Positions 8,240 through 17,148 of a DNA stretch of 64,000 nt are shown here, piece after piece. A program made the position numbers and the translations under genes. This DNA is from Lysinibacillus macroides. GTDB lineage: Bacteria > Bacillota > Bacilli > Bacillales_A > Planococcaceae. The notes beneath the pieces are model-generated. The model was not told where the DNA came from. It made no database searches and saw only the letters and a list, made by a program, of their open reading frames with translations. Where the stretch lies: positions 46,051 through 110,050 of the forward strand of contig NZ_LGCI01000010.1 of the NCBI RefSeq assembly GCF_001281525.1. Direction: 5' to 3'. Positions within the stretch are counted from its first letter, which is position 1. Each line of letters opens with the position of its first letter.

Positions 8240-9280
8240 TTATAAATCATCAAAACCATTATCTTCTACATTCACTTTAACATATTGACGTGAACGCTGC
8301 TCAAAGAAGTCTGTTTTGCCTTGGTCCACATCCTCATAAGCCTTAATCCATTTCAATGGATTTTTGCGATAGCCGTCAAATGGGCGGTCAACGCCAAGCT
8401 GATTACAGCGCACATTGGCATAGAAGTGGACATAATCATGGACGTCCTCAACATCAAGACCTTCAATTTTATCGCCAATCACTTCATTTGCCCAGTCAAT
8501 TTCAAGCTGCACGGCTTCACGGAAAATATCCTGTACCCTCTCTTTACGCTCAGGTGTATCATATTCTGGATATTCCGTTAATAGCTCCTGATAAATTTTT
8601 ACAAATAAATCGACATGTAGCTGCTCATCGCGATTAATATAATTGATCATCGTAGACGTAGCAACCATTTTTTGATTGCGCGCTAAATGATAGAAGAAGG
8701 CAAAACCTGAATAGAAAAATAAGCCCTCTAAAATTACATCATAAATAATGGCCTCTAGCATATTATCAACCGTTGGCTCCTCGGAAAATGCACGGTAGCC
8801 TTTAATCACAAAATCATTGCGACGCTCTAGCACAGGCTCCGTACGCCAAAAATCAAAGGTACGATCCTGCTCAGCTTTATTAACGATACTTGATAGCACA
8901 TAGGAATAGGAGTGGTTATGAATCACCTCCTGCTGCGCTAAAATAATCATTAACGCATTCAAGCTGGAATCGGTTAAATAGTCTGCCACTTTGCCAGCAA
9001 AATCCGTTTGTACACTATCCAATAGTGCAAGTAAGCCAATAATTTTTAAAAAGGATTCTTGCTCATCTCTTGTCAGCTCTGAGAACTGCTTAACATCATT
9101 GCTCATATTAATTTCAAAGGGTGTCCAGAAGTTACCGAGCATTTTTTTATACTTAGGATACGCCCAGCTAAAGCGGACGTCATCCCAGTTTAAAATATTG
9201 GAGGAGCGCCCGTTCACAATACCTGTGGAACGGTTTGGCGCTTCCTTATCCATAATTTGTCGTTTCGTAATTGTTGTCAT
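8240..9280 (-). CDS. nrdB: Class I ribonucleotide reductase, beta (radical) subunit
   Basis: The 346-residue subunit generates the radical for reduction of ribonucleotides to deoxyribonucleotides with NrdA. Visible iron-ligand and radical motifs are D88 (LLDSVQTDF), E118 and H121 (QQEVIHNHS), Y125, and the later ILEGLFFYSGF and NRDEQLHVDLF motifs. ATG 9280 is preceded by AGGAGG, which decides against a longer frame from 9313. It lies 13 bases after nrdA in one operon. The tyrosine is present, so this is a normal tyrosyl-radical class I enzyme. I saw no nrdI beside it. Confidence 0.95.
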   Translation of the reverse strand: MTTITKRQIMDKEAPNRSTGIVNGRSSNILNWDDVRFSWAYPKYKKMLGNFWTPFEINMSNDVKQFSELTRDEQESFLKIIGLLALLDSVQTDFAGKVADYLTDSSLNALMIILAQQEVIHNHSYSYVLSSIVNKAEQDRTFDFWRTEPVLERRNDFVIKGYRAFSEEPTVDNMLEAIIYDVILEGLFFYSGFAFFYHLARNQKMVATSTMINYINRDEQLHVDLFVKIYQELLTEYPEYDTPERKERVQDIFREAVQLEIDWANEVIGDKIEGLDVEDVHDYVHFYANVRCNQLGVDRPFDGYRKNPLKWIKAYEDVDQGKTDFFEQRSRQYVKVNVEDNGFDDL

Positions 9281-9293
9281 CGTTTTATTCCTC

Positions 9294-11507
9294 CTAGCTT
9301 GCACAAGACTCACATTCTAATAATTCGACAGATGTGGAGCGTACATAATAGGTTGTTTTCACACCACTTGCCCAAGCGTTCATATGCAGTGCCAGTAAAT
9401 CCTTCGCCTTAATGGTATTTTGAACATATAAATTCAATGAAATGCCTTGGTCGATATGGCGGGCACGGGCTGCATTTTGCTTAATTGTCCAATTTTGATC
9501 GATGAAATAAGCAGATTTATAGTACCAAGTCGTTACTGGTGATAAATCAGGCACAGTCACAGGAATTTTGTAGTCCTTCTTCTCCTCTGAGTAGCTCTTT
9601 TGGAAAATCGGGTCAATCGTTGCTGTACTACCTGCTAAAATCGATGTCGATGAATTTGGAGCAATGGCCATCACATAGCCATTACGCATTCCCTCTTTCG
9701 CCACTGCCTCACGTAAAGCATTCCATTTGTCGCTATGATAGCCACGCTTGTCAAAGTAGGCTCCTGTTTGCCAATCAGAGCCCTTAAACAAAGGATACGC
9801 TCCTTTTTCACTTGCTAAGGCATTTGAAGCACGAATCGTTAAATAGGCAATTTCCTCATACAGCTTGTCCGCGTATTCTACGGCTTCCTCAGACTCCCAT
9901 TGAATTTCCTTCAGCGCTAATAAATGATGCCAGCCAAATGTGCCAAGTCCAATACCACGGTAACGTAAATTGGTGCGCTCTGCCTGCTTTACGGGAATCG
10001 TATTTAACGCAATGACATTATCAAGCATACGTACTTGAATCGGAATTAAACGCTCTAATACACCCGCAGGTACAGCTTTGCCTAAATTAACAGACGATAG
10101 ATTACATACAACAAAATCGCCCGGCTTGCGACGAGTCACGATAACATCATCTTCTAGTGTGATCGATTCAAATTCCGTAGATGACATGTTTTGGCATATT
10201 TCAGTACACAAATTCGAACTGTAAATCATGCCTTCATGCTGATTCGGATTCATGCGGTTCACTTCATCACGGTAGAACATAAATGGCACACCTGTTTCGA
10301 GCTGTGAGCGCATAATTCGCTTCATAATATCAATGGCTGGTACGACTTCACGGCTTAATAATGGATTTGCCACACATGCAGCATAGTTCGTGCGGAAGGA
10401 ACCATTGCCCTTTGCTTCATCGTAGGAATCCTCTAAGGAGAAGCCCATCACCTCACGTACTTCATGCGGGTCAAATAAATGCCAATCCTCACGTGCCTCC
10501 ACTGCTTCCATAAAAATATCTGGTATGCATAGCCCTGTAAAAATATCATGGGCACGTAAACGCTCATCCCCATTATTTAGACGTAAATCTAAAAATGTAA
10601 AAACATCTTTATGCCAAACATCTAAATAAACAGCGATGGCTCCTTGACGTTGTCCAAGCTGGTCAACCGAAACAGCTGTATTATTCAGCTGCTTAATCCA
10701 CGGTAGCACGCCACTGGATGCGCCCTTAAAGCCTTTAATGGAGGAGCCACGGCTACGAATTTTGCCCATATAAACGCCGATACCACCGCCATATTTTGAT
10801 AATGTCGCCACATCGGTATTTGTATCATAAATGCTTTGTAGGCTATCATCGACTGTATCGATAAAGCAGCTAGAAAGCTGACCATGTGTTTTCCCAGCAT
10901 TGGATAATGTCGGTGTCGCTACTGTCATATATAAATTACTCATCGCCCAATAGGCTTCTCGAACTTTTTCAAGACGATTTTCTGTTTCATCCTGCATTAA
11001 TGTCATGGCGATGACCATCCAGCGCTCCTGAGGAAGCTCTACAGGTGTTTTTGTATAATCACGCACAACATAACGATCCATTAACGTCTTTAAGCCAATA
11101 TAAGTAAATAGCTCATCACGGCTAGGCTCTAAATAACTTGCTAATTGTTGAAGCTCTTGCTCACTATATTTTGTTGTTAAGCTTTCATGATATAAGCCAG
11201 CCTCTGTATAACGAGCTAATTGCGCGGGAAATACTTGATAAACATCCTTTGGTGAAACACCACGGCGCGTCGCAAATTGATCGTATAGTTTTGCTAAATA
11301 AATGCGTGCAGCCACAAATGTCCAGTAGGGCTCCTCCTCATCAATCAGGCTAAGTGCTTGTAAAATCATCGCATCTGCCCATGCTTCAAATGTGGCATTG
11401 TCATTTTTGCGTAGCCAACGATCTGATAGTCTGACAAAGCTTTCAAGTTCATCCTCCGTGTAACTATTTTTTAACTTCGCCATTTGCTGTTCAATTTGCA
11501 CTGTCAT
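9294..11507 (-). CDS. nrdA: Class I ribonucleotide reductase, alpha (catalytic) subunit
   Basis: The 737-residue subunit contains the active-site cysteines in GQLSSCFID, SNLCTEICQN and VVCNLSSVNL, and a C-terminal redox pair CESC near the end. The start at ATG 11507 follows GGGAGAGAAGAG. A longer frame from 11678 runs back through the terminator and riboswitch leader and is not coding. The N-terminus is short and lacks an evident ATP-cone, so overall-activity regulation by dATP through that domain is not expected (inference). The gene is the first of the nrdAB operon, controlled by the B12 riboswitch and candidate NrdR boxes upstream. Confidence 0.95.
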   Translation of the reverse strand: MTVQIEQQMAKLKNSYTEDELESFVRLSDRWLRKNDNATFEAWADAMILQALSLIDEEEPYWTFVAARIYLAKLYDQFATRRGVSPKDVYQVFPAQLARYTEAGLYHESLTTKYSEQELQQLASYLEPSRDELFTYIGLKTLMDRYVVRDYTKTPVELPQERWMVIAMTLMQDETENRLEKVREAYWAMSNLYMTVATPTLSNAGKTHGQLSSCFIDTVDDSLQSIYDTNTDVATLSKYGGGIGVYMGKIRSRGSSIKGFKGASSGVLPWIKQLNNTAVSVDQLGQRQGAIAVYLDVWHKDVFTFLDLRLNNGDERLRAHDIFTGLCIPDIFMEAVEAREDWHLFDPHEVREVMGFSLEDSYDEAKGNGSFRTNYAACVANPLLSREVVPAIDIMKRIMRSQLETGVPFMFYRDEVNRMNPNQHEGMIYSSNLCTEICQNMSSTEFESITLEDDVIVTRRKPGDFVVCNLSSVNLGKAVPAGVLERLIPIQVRMLDNVIALNTIPVKQAERTNLRYRGIGLGTFGWHHLLALKEIQWESEEAVEYADKLYEEIAYLTIRASNALASEKGAYPLFKGSDWQTGAYFDKRGYHSDKWNALREAVAKEGMRNGYVMAIAPNSSTSILAGSTATIDPIFQKSYSEEKKDYKIPVTVPDLSPVTTWYYKSAYFIDQNWTIKQNAARARHIDQGISLNLYVQNTIKAKDLLALHMNAWASGVKTTYYVRSTSVELLECESCAS

Positions 11508-11534
11508 CTCTTCTCTCCCTTTCTCCCAACAACA

Positions 11535-11576
11535 TAAAAAAGCGATCCTGCAACATCTATCGGTTGCGGGATCGCT
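11535..11576 (-). terminator. Intrinsic terminator in the nrdAB leader
   Basis: On the minus strand AGCGATCC-CGCAAC (11576-11563) pairs with GTTGCAGGATCGCT (11554-11541), followed by six T (11540-11535). It lies between the cobalamin aptamer and the nrdA start, so it is probably the riboswitch expression platform: ligand binding would favour this hairpin and stop transcription before nrdA. Confidence 0.88.
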
Positions 11577-11674
11577 GTAAAATCGGAAATGGAAATGAAG
11601 GACATGCACACAAAGAAGTGAACAAATCTCTCGCCTCCACTTCTCAATCCCCGAAGAATGTGTTGCTGTCTTGA

Positions 11675-11840
11675 ACAATGCGGCAGGTCTCCTGGCTTAT
11701 GCTTCCTCCAAATAATCACCTTCCCATTAAAAAACAGTGGCTTTTCGATTATTTGTCAGCACGTACAGTTGCGGGGACAGCTTCGGCTTGCAAGCATACT
11801 TGCTCCGAATTCCCTTTTAAACCATCTTGGTACCGCTTGT
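11675..11840 (-). promoter_or_regulatory. Cobalamin (B12) riboswitch upstream of nrdAB
   Basis: On the minus strand the conserved B12 box AGCCAGGAGACCTGCC lies at 11697-11682. Further upstream are the other core elements: TGGGAAGG, AAGCCACTG, CCCCGCAACTGTACG and the 5' TTTAAAAGGGAA. Their order matches the cobalamin aptamer class. The downstream terminator makes this a transcriptional off-switch. Control of a B12-independent class I reductase by a B12 riboswitch is known in actinomycetes, where the B12-dependent class II enzyme takes over when B12 is available; the same logic is inferred here. Confidence 0.93.
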
Positions 11841-11845
11841 CCAAC

Positions 11846-11893
11846 ATACTATATATTGTGTTTTGATTCCTAAACAAATCTAACATATTGTGT
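11846..11893 (-). promoter_or_regulatory. Candidate NrdR box pair and promoter of nrdAB
   Basis: On the minus strand ACACAATATATAGTAT (11861-11846) and ACACAATATGTTAGA (11893-11879) both resemble the NrdR box. Their ACAC starts are 32 bp apart, about three helical turns, which is the usual spacing of paired boxes. The nearer box overlaps a possible -10 TATAGT. NrdR would repress when dATP and ATP levels are high. The NrdR gene itself is not in the window. Confidence 0.75.
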
Positions 11894-11962
11894 TTCGTGT
11901 TGCAATAGGTGTTTCGTCCCTTGCCATTTTCAACACAGCTCATCTGCTCGAAACAAGCCCTA

Positions 11963-12646
11963 TTACAGTGTAGTTTTGCGTAATTTTTCAAAATTTCTTA
12001 GGAAAAATTTTTCTGCCTGCTGCTCTTTTTCAGGATCAATGCCAAGCAAAATGACTGTACAGGGCCCGGCTGATTTGGTTATATCAAGAGAGCATTCAGG
12101 CTGCTGTTCTCTAAAAAGACGAACCAATTCTCCCTGCAGCCCCTTTGACCCGACTGGCCATACTTGCTGCACAATTTCTGCCTGCCAGGCCTGAAAAATG
12201 GGTTGAAGCTGTGCAACATCTTCAGGCTGCGCTACTACCTCTGCGCCAACAAGCGGCAAACCATAAGTGTACCAGCTAAGCTTTTCATGGTCAAACGCTG
12301 CACGTTGTTGTGGCTCGCCAAGCATTGTAATCGCTAAGCCTGATTGTTTCGTTGGCATATTGGATTCTGTGCTCCCCGCAACGGCAGGACACGCAAGACC
12401 GATTTCCTTAAAGACCTGTTGTATCCCTGCAATATACCGCGCCCATGCGGCATCCCCTGAAAAATTCGCCAGTAAAATTTGCGTAGGAATGGCTTGTGCG
12501 GCAAGCTGCTCTAAAAAGGTGACACGGGCTGTCATATAGGCTGTAAGCTCATCCGATGCTGCTACACTATCTTGCGTTTTTTGCCCAATAGCTGCCGCAT
12601 TATCCATCGTGGCAATCAAGTTCCCTACCTTTATCGCATTTCTCAT
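11963..12646 (-). CDS. cblS: Alpha-ribazole kinase CblS-like
   Basis: The 227-residue protein resembles the PurM/ThiL-like kinase fold of CblS: an early acidic motif (IATMDNAAAIG), ILLANFSGD, and GSTESNMPTKQSGLAI. CblS phosphorylates alpha-ribazole to alpha-ribazole phosphate for the lower ligand of cobalamin. The start ATG shares bases with the cblT stop, indicating coupling. It is the last gene of the leftward B12 operon, immediately upstream of the nrdAB promoter. The assignment rests on motif memory plus its pairing with a CblT-like transporter. Confidence 0.72.
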   Translation of the reverse strand: MRNAIKVGNLIATMDNAAAIGQKTQDSVAASDELTAYMTARVTFLEQLAAQAIPTQILLANFSGDAAWARYIAGIQQVFKEIGLACPAVAGSTESNMPTKQSGLAITMLGEPQQRAAFDHEKLSWYTYGLPLVGAEVVAQPEDVAQLQPIFQAWQAEIVQQVWPVGSKGLQGELVRLFREQQPECSLDITKSAGPCTVILLGIDPEKEQQAEKFFLRNFEKLRKTTL

Positions 12647-13140
12647 GATACGCTACCTTCCTTGCGTACAAAAACTTTTCTTAACACAGGCATCACGATT
12701 GCCACAATGACTAAATTGAGCGCTGTTGCTGTACAAATACTTATCAATGCGCCCCAGAAAAATGCTGGGCTAATCAGAAAATAAAAAGGCACGGGCGCAA
12801 TAATGCCATTTAGCACAAAAGCAATAGGCCATTTCCAAATATGCATACCTTTTTTATGCATAACGCCAAAAACCCATACAACAATAAACATTTCAACAGC
12901 AATGATCAAATGCAGTGGTCCAAATGGAAAGCCCGCTGTGAGTGCTGTAAGAAAATGACCGAGCATTCCTGCCGTCCCTGCCAATACAGGTGGTAAAAAT
13001 ACGACACCTAAAAAGGCAGGTGCTGAGTCAAGTGCAGCCGTTGACACAAATGGGATTGGTACTTTAATCATCGCACCTACTGCACAAATAGCTGCTAGCA
13101 TCGCTGCCAATAGCCATGTCATCAATTTTTGTCGCTTCAT
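12643..13140 (-). CDS. cblT: ECF transporter S component, probable alpha-ribazole transporter CblT
   Basis: The 165-residue membrane protein has five or six hydrophobic segments and the small size of ECF-type substrate-binding S components. In Firmicutes an S component next to cblS is CblT, which imports alpha-ribazole. The context here (cblS after it, cobU-like and cobC before it) supports that substrate. The ECF energising module is not in the window. The precise substrate is inferred from neighbours. Confidence 0.72.
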   Translation of the reverse strand: MKRQKLMTWLLAAMLAAICAVGAMIKVPIPFVSTAALDSAPAFLGVVFLPPVLAGTAGMLGHFLTALTAGFPFGPLHLIIAVEMFIVVWVFGVMHKKGMHIWKWPIAFVLNGIIAPVPFYFLISPAFFWGALISICTATALNLVIVAIVMPVLRKVFVRKEGSVS

Positions 13141-13157
13141 TCCATTTCTCCTCTTCC

Positions 13158-13550
13158 TTACTTGATTTGCTCACCAATGCCATACCAAATGCGGACAATT
13201 TGCTCTGCCTCTGCAAATAAAGCTTGGTATAAACGTCCACAAGTATCGCGCAGTAGTCGTGCCCGCTTATCCATCGGTACAACGCCACGTCCCATATCGG
13301 TCACAATAACTGCTAAGGTACACTGCTGTGCCAATGTCTTAAGCCTTGTTACAACCGTTTGAATTACCCTATCATCTTCCTCAAGTTGTTGCGTCAGTAG
13401 CCATGTTTCCAAATTTTTGATAACTAGTACATCACAAGTTGGCACATTCATTGGGACTTCCCCCTCTATAAGAACCACCTGTTGCGGCTGATAAAAGCGC
13501 ATTACATAGTCGGTTTTGCCATTATAGGCCCCGCCAATAAAGATATGCAT
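13158..13550 (-). CDS. Short CobU-like P-loop protein
   Basis: The 130-residue protein starts MHIFIGGAYNGKTDYV, with the P-loop GGAYNGKT. Its C-terminal part (VTDMGRGVVPMDKRARLLRD) matches the end of CobU, the adenosylcobinamide kinase/guanylyltransferase, but it is about 50 residues shorter than CobU. A full CobU is encoded at 14870-15445, so this is a second, reduced copy. ATG 13550 is preceded by GAGGGAG. The gene overlaps the 3' end of cobC by 49 bases. It may have kept only one of the two CobU activities or have a different substrate; this cannot be decided from sequence alone. Confidence 0.75.
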   Translation of the reverse strand: MHIFIGGAYNGKTDYVMRFYQPQQVVLIEGEVPMNVPTCDVLVIKNLETWLLTQQLEEDDRVIQTVVTRLKTLAQQCTLAVIVTDMGRGVVPMDKRARLLRDTCGRLYQALFAEAEQIVRIWYGIGEQIK

Positions 13551-14098
13551 CTTGCTCCCTCCTCCCAAGCCTGACGGGTAAACGTTAAGGTAAATTGCTG
13601 GTCATGTGGTACATGATACGACCAAAACGGTTGTTCAGTTGGGGCAAATACCACAAGTAAGGCACGAATCACACCACCATGGACAACGAGATAATAACTA
13701 TCTTCATCTTTTGGTAAAGAACGGAAGCCCGCTACTACACGTGCTGTAAATGTCGCCAAACGCTCTCCTTGTGGCGGTGGCGTCTGATTAGGATCTTCTA
13801 GCCAGGCTCGATACTGAGGATTGGCTTGTAAATCCATATACGTCTTGCCCTCAAATGCCCCAAAATTCATCTCACGCAATCTTGCATCTGCACAATAGCT
13901 AGCATGTGGAAAATAATAAGACGCCGTTGTTTGACAGCGCAGCAAATCACTACCATATACTTGTTGAACGGTAGCATCCATCACAGCAAGTGCTGTTGGA
14001 TTAGCTAATGGTGCATCCGTCCAGCCAAGATAGCGTTTTTCTATATTGGCAGTTGTTGGCGCATGTCTGATTAAGCGCACAGTAACAATGTCCCCCAT
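13502..14098 (-). CDS. cobC: Alpha-ribazole phosphatase (histidine phosphatase family)
   Basis: The 198-residue protein carries the phosphohistidine motif LIRHAPTTAN near the N-terminus and a second conserved histidine in VVHGGVIRALL. It belongs to the histidine phosphatase superfamily; in this operon the natural role is CobC, which removes the phosphate from alpha-ribazole phosphate or adenosylcobalamin phosphate. GGAGGT precedes the ATG. It overlaps cobS by 28 bases and the next gene by 49 bases. The family is broad, so the substrate comes from context. Confidence 0.8.
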   Translation of the reverse strand: MGDIVTVRLIRHAPTTANIEKRYLGWTDAPLANPTALAVMDATVQQVYGSDLLRCQTTASYYFPHASYCADARLREMNFGAFEGKTYMDLQANPQYRAWLEDPNQTPPPQGERLATFTARVVAGFRSLPKDEDSYYLVVHGGVIRALLVVFAPTEQPFWSYHVPHDQQFTLTFTRQAWEEGARCISLLAGPIMAKPTM

Positions 14099-14847
14099 AG
14101 CACAACCTCCATTCCTTCAATTGAAGCGCCCAATAAATCCCCTGATACACCGCCAAAGTTACGCAATGTAAACTGTCGAAATAGCACAAGCGCTATCCCT
14201 AAAACAATGACAAGGATCACTGGTAGCATCGAAAACTGTGTCACAGCAAGCAACACCGCCAGCCCCAAGACAAGTGATAGCAGCATCCCAATGTTTAAGT
14301 GAGCTGCATCAATATGTGACCGAAAATAATAGGCAAGACCTTTTTCCTTAGCACATTTTAGTGAAAGAAAATAAAAGCTCATTCCTACTCGTGTTAAGAA
14401 AGGTACAACGATAACCATCCATAAGACAAATTTTTGCTGGACAAATAGTTCATGGAGAATAACAAATTTCCCCATTAATAAAAACAATACAGACAGTACA
14501 CCAAATGCACCAACACGCGGATCATCTAAAATTTCTAGCCGTTTCTCACGATCTCGATAAGAAAAATAAGCATCCCCCATATCAATAAAGCCATCTAAAT
14601 GTAAGCCACCTGTCCATAAAGCAAATAGCCCCAGCACAATAAACGCCAGCATTACCTCACTGCTTGTCGTCCACTGTGTCATGCTATAGAGGATTGCTGC
14701 CACGGTTGTCCCCATCAATGCCCCTATCCATGGGAGGCAGACAAACATTCCTGTAATCGTTGTTCTTGTTAATGGCAGTTCTTTATGTACAGGCAACACC
14801 GTAAAAAATTGAAATGCTAGCAGTAGGCTATGCCAAATAGTTTTCAT
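14071..14847 (-). CDS. cobS: Adenosylcobinamide-GDP ribazoletransferase
   Basis: The 258-residue integral membrane protein joins adenosylcobinamide-GDP to alpha-ribazole (phosphate). The conserved CobS segments FQFFTVLPV near the N-terminus and LHLDGFIDMGDAYFSYRDRE are visible, with several transmembrane helices after them. Start ATG 14847 is preferred to an upstream in-frame ATG at 14922 because of the CobS-like N-terminus and an adjacent purine-rich ribosome binding site. It sits between cobU and cobC, overlapping cobC. Confidence 0.93.
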   Translation of the reverse strand: MKTIWHSLLLAFQFFTVLPVHKELPLTRTTITGMFVCLPWIGALMGTTVAAILYSMTQWTTSSEVMLAFIVLGLFALWTGGLHLDGFIDMGDAYFSYRDREKRLEILDDPRVGAFGVLSVLFLLMGKFVILHELFVQQKFVLWMVIVVPFLTRVGMSFYFLSLKCAKEKGLAYYFRSHIDAAHLNIGMLLSLVLGLAVLLAVTQFSMLPVILVIVLGIALVLFRQFTLRNFGGVSGDLLGASIEGMEVVLWGTLLLCA

Positions 14848-14869
14848 TGTCCTGCCTTCTTTCTCTCTA

Positions 14870-15445
14870 TTATTTCCACTTTTTAACGATACCGTAATGG
14901 ATTTCATAGGCTTCTCGAGCAATAGCTACAAACCATTGGTGAAATTGACCTAATGTCTGTCGATAAAGCTCCACCTCATAGCTTGCATAGGAGGGCTCAT
15001 CAAACAGCTCATTGGACACCACCAGCAAGGTAACACCCCTTTTCAACAGTGCCTCAATAGCCTGCTTCACACGCGTAAGTTTATGATCTACACAACCAGG
15101 CTGTGCAAGACATGGTGTGCCACTCTCAAAACCTTCGTAAAAAGCATTTGTCAGCCACGTTGTGACACAATCCCATAGCACAATATCATCAGCTTGATAG
15201 ATTGCGAGCGCATCAGCTATTGCATAGGGAGCTTCCATCGTTTGCCATTCGATGGGCTGTGCCTGTCGATCTGCCTGATGACGTAAAATCCGTTGCTGCA
15301 TTTCCTCATCCAAGGCAATACCAGAGGCAAGATAAATTAAGCGGTTCGCTGTAGAGGACTGTGCTTGATAATAATGCATCGCCATTTGTTCAGCGAAATG
15401 GGATTTTCCACTACGCACACCCCCTGTTATAAAAATCAGTGGCAT
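14870..15445 (-). CDS. cobU: Adenosylcobinamide kinase / guanylyltransferase
   Basis: The 191-residue bifunctional enzyme phosphorylates adenosylcobinamide and then adds GMP. The P-loop GGVRSGKS (residues 8-15) and WDCVTTWLTN fit CobU, as does its length. The later VVSNE motif corresponds to the conserved CobU segment preceding GLGIVP-like sequence, although that last motif is less typical here (LFDEPSYASYE). Preceded by AGGAGGTG. It is the full-length partner of the short copy at 13158. Confidence 0.9.
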   Translation of the reverse strand: MPLIFITGGVRSGKSHFAEQMAMHYYQAQSSTANRLIYLASGIALDEEMQQRILRHQADRQAQPIEWQTMEAPYAIADALAIYQADDIVLWDCVTTWLTNAFYEGFESGTPCLAQPGCVDHKLTRVKQAIEALLKRGVTLLVVSNELFDEPSYASYEVELYRQTLGQFHQWFVAIAREAYEIHYGIVKKWK

Positions 15446-15457
15446 CTATGACACCTC

Positions 15458-16063
15458 CTATTGTAAATGATCGATTTTGCCAATTTCTTTAACAAGCCAT
15501 TGTTGGTCTTTATAGTCAATAATCGTTACACTTGTTCCATGTAAGGAGGCTGTCCATAGCTCGCTAATATTGCGTTGTAAAATCGCATTTAGCATACAGT
15601 TAATGGTAACAGCATGTGACACAACTAGTATATATTCTTTCTGGTGCTGCTCGGCGATTTTTTTCAGCGTAAACATGGCTCTTTCTGTGACAGCTCCAAA
15701 GCTTTCGGTATGTACCGCTATATATTGCGCCGGATAATGCGTATATAGCTCATAATCCAGTCCGTCTGTCGCAATAATATCTTCAATCTTCTGGCCTTGC
15801 CAATTTCCTAAATAGATTTCTCGTAAATCAGCCTCATAATAGATAGGTAGCTGTCGCTTAGCCGTTAAAATTTCCATGGTTGCCTGTGCTCGGCCGCTTG
15901 AGCTACTATAAGCAGCCGCAAAGGGAATGGCCTGTAATTGCTGCTGAAGCTTTTGAGCAGCCTCTCTACCATTAGCCGTTAATGGAGAGTCTAACCAGCC
16001 CTGTAATCGCTGCTCTTGATTCCACACGGTTTCTCCATGCCTTACTACATAAAAAGTTGTCAC
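15458..16063 (-). CDS. Histidine phosphatase family protein, second copy in the B12 operon
   Basis: The 201-residue protein begins with YVVRHGETVWNQE, the catalytic RHG motif, and has a second histidine in VVSHAVTIN. It resembles CobC and phosphoglycerate-mutase-like phosphatases. Its start overlaps the end of cobD by 4 bases. As another CobC-type protein follows in the same operon, one of the two may act on adenosylcobalamin phosphate and the other on alpha-ribazole phosphate; this is speculative. Confidence 0.85.
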   Translation of the reverse strand: MTTFYVVRHGETVWNQEQRLQGWLDSPLTANGREAAQKLQQQLQAIPFAAAYSSSSGRAQATMEILTAKRQLPIYYEADLREIYLGNWQGQKIEDIIATDGLDYELYTHYPAQYIAVHTESFGAVTERAMFTLKKIAEQHQKEYILVVSHAVTINCMLNAILQRNISELWTASLHGTSVTIIDYKDQQWLVKEIGKIDHLQ

Positions 16064-17148
16064 GTTGCTCTCTCCTCATTAAACCATCCTTGCAAGCAAT
16101 GATATAAGTAAGTCATCGCTGTTCCATCTTTGATGCCAATGCGGAACCATTGCCCCTGTAAGCCTTGAAAGTTTTTGGTATGGCGCATCACAACGCCCTT
16201 TGCTAAACAATATGTAAAAAAGCGATCCACCTGCTGGTCACGAGGTAAAGAGAAACAAACATAATTGGTCACGCTATTTGTTACTTGACAGCCATTTTCC
16301 TGTAAATAGCGCTTTAGTTGCTCCCGTTGTGTGGTAACATAGGCAATCGCCTGCTGACAATAGTGCTGCTCATCCAAGCAGCCTGCTCCAATGACTAGTG
16401 CAAAGGCATTTATATTCCAATGTGGTAGCACCTCTCGCAATGTCGCTACAATTTGCGGATGGGCGATTAAATAGCCAAGCCGTAAGCCTGGAATCGCATA
16501 CATTTTTGTCATGGAACGTACCACGATGACATGCGGATTTTTGATACTAGCATGAATCATGGAAGATGCCTCGTCCACCCAATCCATAAAAGCCTCATCC
16601 AGCACAAGCTCACAGCCAACTGCGGCTCCATGCGCTATTAATGCCTCTATATCCTCTTTTTTAGGCAATACTCCTGTTGGATTATTAGGCGTACAAAGAT
16701 AAAGCGCATCCGCCTGCACCATTGCCTGCTTAAGCTGTTCCATTGGCAATGTATACGCCATAAAATCTGTGACAATCACTGACATAATCGTTGCCCCGAC
16801 AGTACGTAGTGTACGCTCATATTCGGAGAAGGTTGGATGCACAATAATGACACGCTTCTGTGCATAACGTCTTGCCAGCGCATTAAATAGCTCTGCTGCG
16901 CCATTTCCTAGGACAATTCTATCCTTTGCCACTTGATGAAAGGCTGCTACCTTTGTTAGAAAAGGCTCGCCATGTGGATCTGGATAACGTTGAAGCAATG
17001 GATAAAATGTTTGCCAGCATGCCTCCACAAAGGCTGGTGGTCCTGCGGCATTGACATTTTCACTAAAATCATAGACCTTCGTTGGCATCTGCAAGCCTAA
17101 TTGCTGATAAACATGCTGCGGATTTGCGCCATGATTAGGTAATAACAT
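16060..17148 (-). CDS. cobD: Threonine-phosphate decarboxylase-like PLP enzyme
   Basis: The 362-residue class I/II aminotransferase-fold protein has the PLP lysine in SMTKMYAIPGLRLGY and the conserved LCTPNNPTG and LVLDEAFMD. It resembles histidinol-phosphate aminotransferase, as CobD does, and its position between cbiB and cobU supports CobD. CobD makes (R)-1-amino-2-propanol O-2-phosphate, the linker that CbiB attaches. It overlaps cbiB by 14 bases at its 5' end. Confidence 0.88.
   Translation of the reverse strand: MLLPNHGANPQHVYQQLGLQMPTKVYDFSENVNAAGPPAFVEACWQTFYPLLQRYPDPHGEPFLTKVAAFHQVAKDRIVLGNGAAELFNALARRYAQKRVIIVHPTFSEYERTLRTVGATIMSVIVTDFMAYTLPMEQLKQAMVQADALYLCTPNNPTGVLPKKEDIEALIAHGAAVGCELVLDEAFMDWVDEASSMIHASIKNPHVIVVRSMTKMYAIPGLRLGYLIAHPQIVATLREVLPHWNINAFALVIGAGCLDEQHYCQQAIAYVTTQREQLKRYLQENGCQVTNSVTNYVCFSLPRDQQVDRFFTYCLAKGVVMRHTKNFQGLQGQWFRIGIKDGTAMTYLYHCLQGWFNEERAT

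Noticed and set aside
8321..9320. Open frames on the plus strand across nrdB
   Set aside because: Shadows of the well-supported nrdB gene on the other strand.
11504..11719. Extended N-terminus for NrdA and other frames over 11504-11990
   Set aside because: The stretch is the riboswitch and terminator leader; a strong ribosome binding site fits ATG 11507.
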